Shown here piece after piece: positions 1 to 7,901 of a stretch of DNA of 16,606 nt. A program made the translations under genes and the position numbers. Position 1 is the stretch's first letter, and the number at the start of each line of letters is the position of its first letter. The notes below the pieces were generated by a model. The model was not told where the DNA came from and ran no database searches. It saw only the letters and a program-made list of their open reading frames with translations. Location: contig JBHEQW010000067.1 in the NCBI GenBank assembly GCA_046530935.1, forward strand, positions 1-16,606, given 5' to 3'. The DNA is from Arsenophonus sp046530935 (GTDB lineage: Bacteria; Pseudomonadota; Gammaproteobacteria; Enterobacterales; Enterobacteriaceae).

Positions 1-532
1 AACCAAGATCTTGCTAATAACAGAATAGCAAAACTATTACATTTTTCACTAATAACTATATTTCATTTATCAGTAAAAATTGATTAATTATTATTGTTAA
101 TATTTCACTATATTGAGTGTTACTGTTAGCAACAGTAGTAAATGTAGTAGGATCAAAGAAAGAATTGCCTAAAATCTTTAATTAGTAATACTAAATCCTA
201 CCTGCTAGCTTGGATAATTACTGCGTTATTACGTTAATCATTCATTTTGCTCATGAAGACAAAAAAATCAATTGATTTTGAATAATCAATTAAATAAAGA
301 TTTAATTACTAGCATCATTTAGCTAACTATTAAATAGTATTACTAATTTGTTAATATTTATAGAAAATTTATTCATTATTTTTTTTAACTTACGTATGCT
401 ATGCGTTTAACGTGCTTAATTTATTAAAAAGTGTAATAACACATTGACTGTAATAATCGAATCTATTTTCAATATGTTATTCTTTTATTTATCCAGTTAA
501 TTGCAAAAAGAGAGAAAAATTACAATATATTA
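1..532. other. AT-rich stretch without a recognisable gene
   Basis: All frames are broken by frequent stops and no protein family can be recognised. The only structure seen is two short AT-rich hairpins, a 7-bp stem at 121-137 and an 8-bp stem at 270-291. Neither has a T-run or a neighbouring gene, so both are probably chance. This is most likely decayed intergenic or former coding DNA. Confidence 0.6.
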
Positions 533-561
533 TTGATGGTTAGTTTTTTTTTTTTTATAGT
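533..561 (+). promoter_or_regulatory. Predicted sigma-70 promoter of the tRNA-Ser gene
   Basis: A -35-like TTGATG (533-538) and a -10-like TATAGT (556-561) are separated by exactly 17 bases, most of them a T-run. The expected start of transcription is near 568, only about three bases before the tRNA. That would give a very short 5' leader. Motifs and spacing are read directly from the sequence; promoter activity is inferred. Confidence 0.55.
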
Positions 562-570
562 AAGCTGATC

Positions 571-657
571 GGTGAGGTGTCCGAGTGGCTGAAGGAGCAC
601 GCCTGGAAAGTGTGTATATGTAAAAATGTATCGAGGGTTCAAATCCCTCCCTCACCG
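571..657 (+). tRNA. tRNA-Ser (anticodon GGA)
   Basis: This is an 87-base class II tRNA that reads UCC and UCU serine codons. The acceptor strands GGTGAGG (571-577) and CCTCACC (650-656) pair perfectly, with discriminator G at 657. The anticodon stem is 598-602 with 610-614, and its loop carries GGA at 605-607. The T arm holds GGTTCAAAT. The long variable arm typical of serine tRNAs is present, but its stem is A/T-only with one G-T wobble, where the E. coli gene has G/C pairs. The 3' CCA is not encoded (AAA follows), so it must be added by the CCA-adding enzyme. The rest is nearly identical to E. coli serW/serX. Confidence 0.97.
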
Positions 658-721
658 AAAAATAAAATATATACCAGCAACTATTTTAGTTCCTAAATAA
701 ATTTATACTATAGAGCTACAG

Positions 722-752
722 ACAACTCCAAACTGGAGTTGTGTTCATTTTT
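722..752 (+). terminator. Probable Rho-independent terminator after tRNA-Ser
   Basis: A perfect 9-bp stem (722-730 with 734-742), closed by a 3-base AAC loop, is followed by GTTCATTTTTA. It lies 65 bases past the tRNA on the same strand. The stem is strong for such an AT-rich region, but the T-tract starts several bases late, so termination may be imperfect. Confidence 0.55.
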
Positions 753-1790
753 ACTTATGCTGTTTCGGATATGGTGACGTATCCAGTGTAACTAATTTCG
801 TGAATGATTTTAATAACAAAAAGATTATATCTCATAAAAAAAAGTCCACCATACAAATATCCGTGAACCAAGATATTATCCATGAGCCATTGCATTAACT
901 CATCAGCAACAATTATTTAGCATAGCAACTATACATGCTGCTATTATTCATGCTGAGAATAAAGTCTATAAGATCAGAGATCACAGTAGCCACATAATAT
1001 GCTTAAACAGGTCGTTGCTACCGCCTTATCTGAAGGCCACGCCTTATCTGTGAAGCCATGTAAAAAGCGTCCAAGAGTTGATGTCATAGCTGTACAGGCA
1101 AGCCACATATCTAATGGCAATTTTCATGAAAGCCATGTGGAGTGGAATTTAGCTGAAAAGGTACATTATATGGTCTCTTTCAAACATCAGCATACTTAAA
1201 TAGAAATGCCTTTTAAAGAGGAGAGTTAATAATACATACCTGATTTAAGCAATATGTATTGCGTTTATTTCTTGGTCGATTGTATATACAATCTCTAAGG
1301 CAAAATGATCGCCTTTACCTGCTGCTCATTATCGACTGTCACTTATCATGGACTTAATAAATTCATTGTTGCGCCAGAATATGGTTTTGTCAAAAATAAG
1401 AAGAGAATTTGGTTAAACAACTTCTCATAAAATACCATGCAACTACGTAGTTTAACCATATCTTACGAGCTTCCTTACAGAAAAAAAGAGTTTCATGCTT
1501 TTTAAAATGCAATGGCAAAGATATTCCAGATACTCACAACCAACCATGTTTGGTACAAAAAAAGCTAATATGCATGCTTTTACTCCGAAAAAGCATGCAA
1601 CAAAAAGTTAAAACTGAGCTGCAGTATGTATAGCTACCACCAGAGAGCAGTAATGCCGATAATAAAGCTCTTGATGTTTTGTTAGTCATGTTTTTAACAA
1701 ATATTCTGCAACAATTAAAAAGCTAGAACACGATAGTAAGAAGAGCTGCTTGCATGCTTTGACTTCCAGTCAAAGCAGTATGGTGAGCCT
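753..1790. other. Decayed region, no identified gene
   Basis: No intact gene can be recognised on either strand. A 66-codon open frame at 999-1199 (+) has a somewhat richer base composition than its surroundings and reads like former coding sequence (it contains PCKKRPRVDVIAV). I recognise no family, see no clear ribosome binding site, and it ends in sequence full of stops. It is more likely a pseudogene fragment or a chance frame than a working gene. Confidence 0.4.
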
Positions 1791-1982
1791 ATGATCACAA
1801 TAGGAACTAAAGAATCTAATTTAATTGACTTTTGCTACAGTGAGGCTATCAACAAACCTATACGTAAAGAACTCTAGTTCTAGAAAGACACACATTTCAA
1901 TGGCATTTAAGCTGCTCACGTCTGTTTAGAAAAACTAGAACTGCCTAAGAGGACTTTGAGCCGCTGTTATCCTGGTAGTTAA
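1791..1982 (+). pseudogene. Possible remnant of a Fis-type helix-turn-helix regulator C-terminus
   Basis: One frame from an ATG at 1791 to a TAA at 1980-1982 runs 64 codons with three internal stops. Its last third reads HFNGI, stop, AAHVCLEKLELPKRTLSR. This resembles the C-terminal DNA-binding helix-turn-helix of sigma-54-dependent activators (NtrC/DctD class), where a small-residue-rich helix is followed by a turn and then PRKTLYDK or similar. The upstream part could match the helix before that motif, but no AAA+ domain is visible before it. The resemblance is short and judged by eye, so the identification is tentative. Confidence 0.28.
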
Positions 1983-2600
1983 ACAACGTCAAATCTAAAT
2001 ACAGAGAATAATAGATTAGATTCACGAAAGATCAGAATGGAACATAGCAGTAATCGCAATACATCAGATTATTCTAATCAATAAATCGCCAAACTGACAA
2101 AAATATTTATATGAAGCATTAATCCTGTTTGCACACTAATTTTGCGCGAGTAATATATTTCTACTAAAACTACCATAAATACAATGATAAAAATATTTTT
2201 TGATGTCAGTCACCACCACCTGACAGATTATTTATTCTGGCATTTCACCCTGCTCAGTTAATTCGGTGATAATAAAGATCTACACGCATGTCCAAAACTT
2301 TCTTCATTATACTAGCATAAACCATATGTAATTGATGCAATTTAATTCCATCAATACAGGTATCAATAACACAAGATATTGTTTGAAAATTTCTTTAATT
2401 GTATCAGCTGACAGGCCAACAATTAAGTGAATACAAAGATTTAATCACTTATTACATGAAATTTTAGCGATTTTTTGATACCTGGTAAAATCGTTACCCT
2501 TATTAATCTTTTTTAGTATTTTATTATTGAATGTTTGTAAACGAGCATGTTGACAAAGATTTTTGCTAGAAATCTCTTATGCTTTATCAAAGATTTTCAC
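1983..2600. other. Decayed AT-rich region, nothing identified
   Basis: Both strands are broken by stops in all frames, and no protein or RNA family is recognised. It ends where similarity to the IS1595-like remnants begins. Confidence 0.5.
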
Positions 2601-3330
2601 TATAAAAATTAACATAAAAAGAAAACAGTCATAACGATCAAAGAAATTCTTTCTTCCTCATTTCCAGCATAAATCTATATCTCATTAGTTGACTAGTCAA
2701 TAATCTATCGTGTGATCTCAATTTATAAATTGAGAGAACTTATTCCACTTTATCCTGCTAATATTATCACAATGAATATTGTTATATTCGCTTGGAGCAT
2801 TTATTAAAAAGTTATACAGCTATATCGTTACAAAATTTTCTATTGCAGAAGAATATTTAAGAATCTTACTGGAAGTGCTCTGGCTAAACTACATCAGAAG
2901 AATAAATAGTTTAATTGCCTGTAGATGTATGTTGAATAGCTTGACTTTACAGGAGTAAGCGAAGCAAACAAACATTGATTTGAAACAGAGTTTAGATTAC
3001 CTAACTTTTTCCTTGCGTCATCAGCAAAAAACTAACATACATGCACTAAGTGGTATTATTGAAGTTGACGAAACATTTTTCCTTGAATTCTTTAAAGAAA
3101 AACTTTATATACCATATAAAAAATTAGAAAACATAGGAAAAGAGAATATAAAATAAAAGAATAAATTGCGGTCTTAATCATCATAGATCGACAAGAGTCA
3201 TATAATATAAGCAAAGAGATTCTTAACGGTTAAAAAATTGAATCGCTATTTAAGTCAAAACCAAAACACCATCTTTTATTTCTGCTAAACGGAGCTAAAA
3301 TCAGTTTATTAGTCTATTGTAAATTAAATT
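2601..3330 (+). mobile_element. Degenerate IS1595-like insertion sequence, copy A (transposase pseudogene)
   Basis: Broken reading frames reconstruct an IS1595/ISXO2-type DDE transposase. A decayed N-terminal zinc-ribbon segment lies near 2740-2840. Next comes NLTGSALAKLHQKNK (about 2860-2905; the family has NALTGTPLARLRHK), then a helical segment (SLTLQE...AKQTNIDLK). The GIIEVDETFFLEFFK block follows at about 3050-3100 with the first catalytic Asp, and then VLIIIDRQ and a block reading LLFLLNGAKI, where the family has LCSDGAK. The second catalytic Asp is therefore Asn. Several stops and frameshifts make it inactive. The upstream part aligns base by base with copy B (14430-15409, opposite strand) from about 2601. 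The C-terminal third is not recognisable. A weak right-end match near 3593-3604 would give an original length near 1 kb. Confidence 0.75.
2716..2735. repeat. Perfect 20-bp palindrome inside IS copy A
   Basis: The ten bases TCTCAATTTA are followed directly by their exact reverse complement, with no spacer. The site lies just upstream of the former transposase N-terminus. Copy B has no such palindrome at the equivalent place, so it probably arose by decay. Confidence 0.6.
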
Positions 3331-5159
3331 TTTATCTGAATATGTATTCTTTGATCTAATGCACTAATTTTAGAAATTAACACTAGATTTAACTTCTTAG
3401 TAAGAATCAGTTTTCTACTTTATGCATTCTTTCTGATAACAATTCCGTTACCTGTTTACAAGCTGAACGTTGATAAAAAATAGCCTATCGCAACAAAAAA
3501 TGTATTTGTACATATATTTGCAAAAGAATCCTTTCATATCAGTATTCATACGATTTTTAGTTTTTTATGAAGCGTCATCTAAAGCGCCTTATACACCTTT
3601 GGTAATAATGTGCCTAGTTTACGGCATTATAATAATCTATAGTGCCTAGTTTAATACTCCATAACAATCTATACTATAATGCACCATCTAAAAATACCTT
3701 TACAGAAATATGGCAATATATTGCCCAATTATTTCTTCCTTACATAGGAAGGTCTGATGCAGATAACTGCTTAGTCTGGTGTGTGTGTCATGGTAATGAT
3801 CTATAACCACTACCATGTATAATGCTGCAGTTTTAACGTGGATATATTAACCTGTTGACGTTTAATGTAGCTCCAACAAAGTATTTTTATGCTATGCCAT
3901 AGACCTCTTTCATATTTTTAGAAAAGTTCTATTTCCAGTAACATACGTATTATGCCTTTAAAGTAATGCTGCACTGTTTCCTAGCATGGATATGCCAAAG
4001 ACCAAGAAAGAGAGATACTGGAATTTATCAGCTTATAGGTGTGTGTAACCCATAAGTCGGATGACAACGCCTAGCTAAATTTCTTCGATTGCTATTTTTT
4101 TGAAGAACAGCTCACGCTATTACAGAATGGTTAATATTTAGATTGCTACAGGTGTGAAAAGACATAAACATGCGCATGTTTATTAAGTTATTAACCATAA
4201 ATGTGCAAAGAACAGAGAATGCTAATTTTGATACCATGTTCTCGTATGCATTGCAATATAGACAGCATTTCTCCAGACGGCAAAAAAACAGAGCGTTGGG
4301 TAGCGCCAAGTTATTGTTGAAAAAAGACAAAAGAAAATTGGCATAATGAAAGTAATATGTTAGGAAAGTTGCAGTTAGGTAAAATATAAACCTACTTATG
4401 CTAACCACTGTTCGATAACTTTAAAGCTTCATTAACTGCAGAGATTTTTAACTTACAATTTTATCAAAAATGGCGTTGTAACATTTGTGAGAAGTACAGA
4501 GCAGTAGCTCCACACACAAATCTCTTTCCATCCCATTCGCTGGATGGACACACAGTACATCCATACAACAAAAGTACAGAAGGCAAGCATTCAATAAACA
4601 GATAGAGTTGTCCAAAAGTTAAGATTTTACAGTGTTTTTTAAGAAAGTTATTACAGACGTCATAAATGCTAAAAAAGAAGTTTAGTTGAGCTTGTGGGGA
4701 TTATAATACATCTGGATAAATTACACTCTAGATATCTTGCTAGATAAATAGAAATTGTCATCCTATCAGCATTTGTTAGATCTATTGGAACAGTTATCTT
4801 TGTGTTTATCCAAGAGAGGCCAAAGAAGATAGATGGGAATTATACATAATTCCATATAGATGATGAATTCATCGACAAGCATACCTTCAGTTATCCCATA
4901 TTAATGCGGTTGTATACAGTATCATCATGGTTAGCCTTGGTGATGGTGCTTAAAAACCATAGATAAACCTGACTAAAGGCTGATAATGCTTGCTTTCCGA
5001 GAAAGAATTGAAGACCAAATTAGAGGCATTTGTTTATGGCCTATTTCGTATTTGGTATCAAAAAATTCAGTCAGTCTTCATCACTAATTTGATGAGTTTA
5101 TATAATATGTGAAGTTACGTGTTATTGTTATTTTTCTAATTTTATCCTGTTATATTTTC
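3331..5159. other. 1.8 kb decayed region without an identifiable gene
   Basis: No protein family is recognised on either strand. A 98-codon minus-strand frame (4112-4408) starts with GTG and is hydrophobic and Cys-rich, but nothing supports it as a gene. Short stretches around 4250-4340 (+) and 4990-5100 (+) have protein-like composition and may be remnants of transposase or accessory genes. A two-copy tandem repeat lies at 3610-3673. Confidence 0.5.
3610..3673 (+). repeat. Two-copy imperfect 32-bp tandem repeat
   Basis: Two adjacent 32-base units (3610-3641 and 3642-3673) each begin with GTGCCTAGTTTA and end with CAATCTATA or TAATCTATA. They match at about 25 of 32 positions, with the differences clustered in the middle. 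They lie in non-coding DNA just after the possible right end of IS copy A. This looks like a local duplication; no function is evident. Confidence 0.6.
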
Positions 5160-5681
5160 TCCAGGAGATTTATTCTAAGGCATCTAAATAAATGAATTCC
5201 TAAAAAATTAAGATATCACAGAGTATAAAACAGTATTTAAATCATAAACACCCACGAAGCAGCGTATATCTTGGTAGCAGATACCATAATGTGCTTCTAT
5301 AGTTCAAGAATTTAATGCATAGTCTGTTAGCTGTTATTTTCTTAAGCCAATCATCAAATAAAGACTCCATCATTTGCTCAAATAGATCTTAATGCTACGA
5401 AAGACTTTTCCAACTAGCATGAAAATTATTCAACATCGCCTAATAAGGCAAGATAATAATCAGATAGTTATTAGTAAAGAATTACGCATTCAAAATCTGA
5501 ATAGTTATATAAAGCAATTATAAAGGATAGATGAGTAGACTCTACGGTGTAGAGTCACGTTTTATTTTCTAAATTATCTGATCTCCTGGAACGATATTGT
5601 TTAAAACCACAATAATTCAAATATATATTTGTATGTCTACAGCCCATTTTTTTCGTAGAAAAAATGGCTAATCTTTATCAA
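5160..5681 (+). mobile_element. Degenerate IS1595-like insertion sequence, copy C (C-terminal part of transposase)
   Basis: Only the second half of the element is visible. A block reading NKDSIICSN (near 5355-5380) corresponds to the family's second catalytic-Asp motif (DSILCSDG), and the Asp is now Asn. From 5419 a 34-codon open frame with a chance ATG contains LRIQNLNSYIKQL, matching the family's VQNVNAYHSRLK segment. After shifts come RLYGV and FLNYL, matching RFNGVATKYLDNYL. The DNA aligns with copy B over 5370-5681, including the subterminal hairpin (5641-5667) and the right end AATCTTTATCAA (5670-5681), equivalent to CAACCTTTGCAA in copy B. Similarity upstream of about 5160 is lost, so the left half is deleted or too decayed to see. 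Confidence 0.65.
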
Positions 5682-5838
5682 CACTGCCTTGTAAAGGCAG
5701 TTCTAAGCAGATTTCATATACTTACTGTTGAGCATATTCAAGTAATAAATCTAATACAGGTTAGCAAAGAAAACCAGGCCTTGTTTTCTTTGCTTGCGCA
5801 AGAAAAAGTCTAACAATATTAGAGTGATTTTTACCCAT
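5668..5838 (-). pseudogene. Unidentified pseudogene abutting the end of IS copy C
   Basis: A frame starting at ATG 5838 is preceded by a good Shine-Dalgarno (AAGGAG, ten bases before the ATG after GGAG). It reads MGKNHSNIVRLFLAQAKK..., is stopped at 5761-5763, continues in the same frame as PVLDLLLEYAQQ to a second stop at 5722-5724, and then as VYEICLELPLQG into the right end of IS copy C. Keeping one protein-like frame across two stops suggests a true gene start that acquired nonsense mutations and was cut by the IS. A perfect 8-bp hairpin (5683-5701) lies inside it. I do not recognise the family. Confidence 0.35.
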
Positions 5839-5887
5839 GTTGATATAACTCCTTCAGAAAGGAAATTTCAGTATATTATACTGTGTA

Positions 5888-5924
5888 TAAGCTTAAATTT
5901 AGTATTAACTTAAAATTAAGCTTA
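5888..5924. repeat. AT-rich inverted repeat
   Basis: TAAGCTTAA (5888-5896) and its exact reverse complement TTAAGCTTA (5916-5924) flank a 19-base spacer, with a few more partial pairs inside. It is one of several hairpins between IS copy C and the end of kdsA. It lacks a T-run, so it is not a clear terminator. Confidence 0.5.
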
Positions 5925-5984
5925 GATAACGCGTTAAGCACGATGCATTATTCTTGCTTTTTCATTTTCGCAATCCATTTTTAG

Positions 5985-6034
5985 ATCTATAATGATACTT
6001 ATTTTTTGATAAAAAAAGAAGTATCATTATAGAT
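5985..6034. repeat. Strong long hairpin with a 16-bp perfect stem
   Basis: Bases 5985-6000 and 6019-6034 are exact reverse complements (16 bp). The intervening T6-GAT-A7 can pair a further six bases, so the whole 50-base block could form one hairpin of about 22 bp. It lies about 155 bases past the kdsA stop. No T-run follows on either strand, so it is not a canonical intrinsic terminator. It could stabilise or end kdsA transcripts, or be what is left of a small inverted-repeat element. Confidence 0.8.
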
Positions 6035-6190
6035 GATAAGGCAGATCAAGCATATATCACAACTAACCATCACAATTTCAATAATTAAAAGCAGCATATA
6101 AGGTGTTTTTATAATTTTTTTACCATAGCAATTCTAAAGATCAGCATCAAATACAGTAACCAACATCATTTAATTACATAAAAATAACAA

Positions 6191-7045
6191 TTAATTAGTG
6201 GTATCTAATTTAGCAAAACTTTTCACCAAATCATCGATAGCTTTAATTTGTTCAAGAAAAGGCTCTAATTTTTTCAATGGCAGTGCCGATGGCCCATCAC
6301 ATTTTGCATTATCTGGATCAGGATGCGCTTCAAGAAATAATCCAGCTAAACCGACTGCTATACCAGCTCTTGCCAATTCAGTAACCTGCGAACGACGACC
6401 GCACGAAGAAGAACCAAAAGGATCACGGTACTGCAATGCATGAGTAACATCAAAGATTACCGGAGAACCTTTTGATACATTTATCATGACATTAAAACCT
6501 AACATATCGACAACTAAATTATCATAACCAAAGTTTACACCTCGATCACATATAATAACCTTCTCATTACCTGCTTCTTTAAATTTCTCAACAATATTCC
6601 AAATTTGTCCAGGGCTAATAAATTGAGGTTTTTTAATATTAATAATTGCATCAGTTTTAGCAATCGCTACAACCAGGTCAGTTTGTCTGGCTAAAAAAGC
6701 CGGTAGTTGAATAACGTCAACCACCTCAGCAACAAGTGCCGCTTGCACTTGCTCATGAATATCAGTAATTACCTTAACTCCAAATGTTTGTTTAATTTCT
6801 TGAAAAATTTTCATTCCTTCTTCAAGTCCAGGGCCACGATAAGAATGAATCGAAGATCGATTGGCTTTATCAAAGGAAGCCTTAAAAACATAAGGAATAT
6901 TAAGCTTATCTGTTACAGTGATATAATATTCGCAAATCTTCATTGCTAGATCACGCGACTCAAGTATATTCATGCCACCAAATAAAACAAATGGCAAATT
7001 ATTTGCCACTTTAATATCATCAATGGCGACTACTTTATGTTGCAT
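6191..7045 (-). CDS. kdsA: KdsA, 3-deoxy-D-manno-octulosonate 8-phosphate synthase
   Basis: This cytoplasmic TIM-barrel enzyme condenses phosphoenolpyruvate with arabinose 5-phosphate to make Kdo-8-phosphate, the precursor of the LPS inner-core sugar Kdo. At 284 residues it equals the E. coli length and is collinear throughout. Asn26 (GGMNILES) marks the metal-independent class. Lys55, Lys60, Asn62, Arg63, Lys138, Arg168, His202, Glu239 and Asp250 are all in place. The ATG is preceded by AAGGA at good spacing, 46 bases after sirB1 in the same direction, so it is probably the last gene of the hemA-prfA operon. Several normally conserved small residues have changed: Asp132 and Trp149 where E. 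coli has Gly, Tyr206 for Cys, and Cys215 for Gly in the active-site loop. The frame is intact; lowered activity is possible but inferred. Confidence 0.97.
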   Translation of the reverse strand: MQHKVVAIDDIKVANNLPFVLFGGMNILESRDLAMKICEYYITVTDKLNIPYVFKASFDKANRSSIHSYRGPGLEEGMKIFQEIKQTFGVKVITDIHEQVQAALVAEVVDVIQLPAFLARQTDLVVAIAKTDAIINIKKPQFISPGQIWNIVEKFKEAGNEKVIICDRGVNFGYDNLVVDMLGFNVMINVSKGSPVIFDVTHALQYRDPFGSSSCGRRSQVTELARAGIAVGLAGLFLEAHPDPDNAKCDGPSALPLKKLEPFLEQIKAIDDLVKSFAKLDTTN

Positions 7046-7091
7046 GCTTTTATCCTTTCCATGATAGAAAATTAGTTACAAATTTTGATGA

Positions 7092-7901
7092 TTAATGGAA
7101 TATAATCTGCTCCCCTTCTATTGAATATACTTGCATTTTTATCATTTCAGAAACAGGATCTTCTGGGCATTGTTCAACAAAATAATTTAAATCAGAAATG
7201 GCGACATGATTACATTCAAGATGAGCAAAAATAAGTCCTCTATCACGTATTTCATAAGGATCTTTTGGATCAAAAATTAATAATGTTTCACAAACTTTTA
7301 GTGCTTGTTCCATTTTTTTTTCTTCCATCAACGCGGCTTTTATTGTATCAAATATTTTTCGTATAATAATTCTATGTGCAGTTTCTTCTATATCTTTTCG
7401 AGTCAGATGAGCAAAAGGACTAATTGTTCCCTTTACCCATAAATCAAGCATCTGCTCAGTAAGTGTCTCACCATTTATTGGGTTAATATACCAATAAGTA
7501 CCATCTTCTCGACGAACGCATAGAATAAGTTGAGTTAAAAAAATAATAGGCATCACAGGCAACTTCAATTGAGTTGCAACATGTAAAAAAATTGTTCCCA
7601 ATAAAACAACTGCTCCCTGTCTTGCTATTAATACTTTATCCAACCAAAGTGCCTCAGAAAGCGAATAAACTCCTGTTACACCGCTAAAAAGCCAGTCTCG
7701 ATAAAACAACTTTAATAATATAGATACTTGTGTTTCTATATCATCCTCAGGTTGTATTCTTTGTTTTGCTTCGGCAACCAGAAGCCTAAGTTGTGCATTA
7801 ACTTGTTCAACCGGAAAATCTGGACGAATAATTCGTGAAACAACTATAATACCTTCACTTAGTGGTGCTTTATTAAATTCAAAATCAGCTATGGTTTTCA
7901 T
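7092..7901 (-). CDS. sirB1: SirB1 family protein (transglutaminase-like fold plus TPR)
   Basis: The orthologue of E. coli YchA/SirB1 is a conserved protein of uncertain function kept in the kdsA-prfA cluster. An N-terminal Transglut_core2-like domain covers about residues 30-180 (LPVMPIIFLTQLILCVR, YINPINGETL). A C-terminal TPR-like helical part follows, with the highly conserved DPYEIRDRGLI and FVEQCPEDPVSEMI. The frame is open further upstream to 7943. I chose the ATG at 7901 because it gives 269 residues, the E. coli length, begins MKTIADFEFNKAPL like the family, and has GGAA eight bases upstream. This start lies inside the end of prmC (17-base overlap), so translation is likely coupled. 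sirB2, which separates the two genes in E. coli, is absent. Confidence 0.93.
   Translation of the reverse strand: MKTIADFEFNKAPLSEGIIVVSRIIRPDFPVEQVNAQLRLLVAEAKQRIQPEDDIETQVSILLKLFYRDWLFSGVTGVYSLSEALWLDKVLIARQGAVVLLGTIFLHVATQLKLPVMPIIFLTQLILCVRREDGTYWYINPINGETLTEQMLDLWVKGTISPFAHLTRKDIEETAHRIIIRKIFDTIKAALMEEKKMEQALKVCETLLIFDPKDPYEIRDRGLIFAHLECNHVAISDLNYFVEQCPEDPVSEMIKMQVYSIEGEQIIFH

Noticed and set aside
4112..4408. 98-codon hydrophobic, Cys-rich frame on the minus strand starting with GTG.
   Set aside because: No family, signal or neighbour supports it, and AT-rich antisense DNA easily gives such Phe/Leu/Asn-rich frames. The opposite strand looks at least as protein-like.
5419..5523. Intact 34-codon frame with ATG.
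   Set aside because: Its translation matches the C-terminal part of the IS1595-like transposase and aligns with copy B; it is a fragment, not a small gene.
5538..5568. Perfect 8-bp hairpin (GACTCTAC / GTAGAGTC) followed by CGTTTTATTTT, which looks like an intrinsic terminator.
   Set aside because: It lies inside the C-terminal transposase remnant of IS copy C and aligns with the non-hairpin sequence of copy B, so it is more likely a chance product of decay than a gene terminator.
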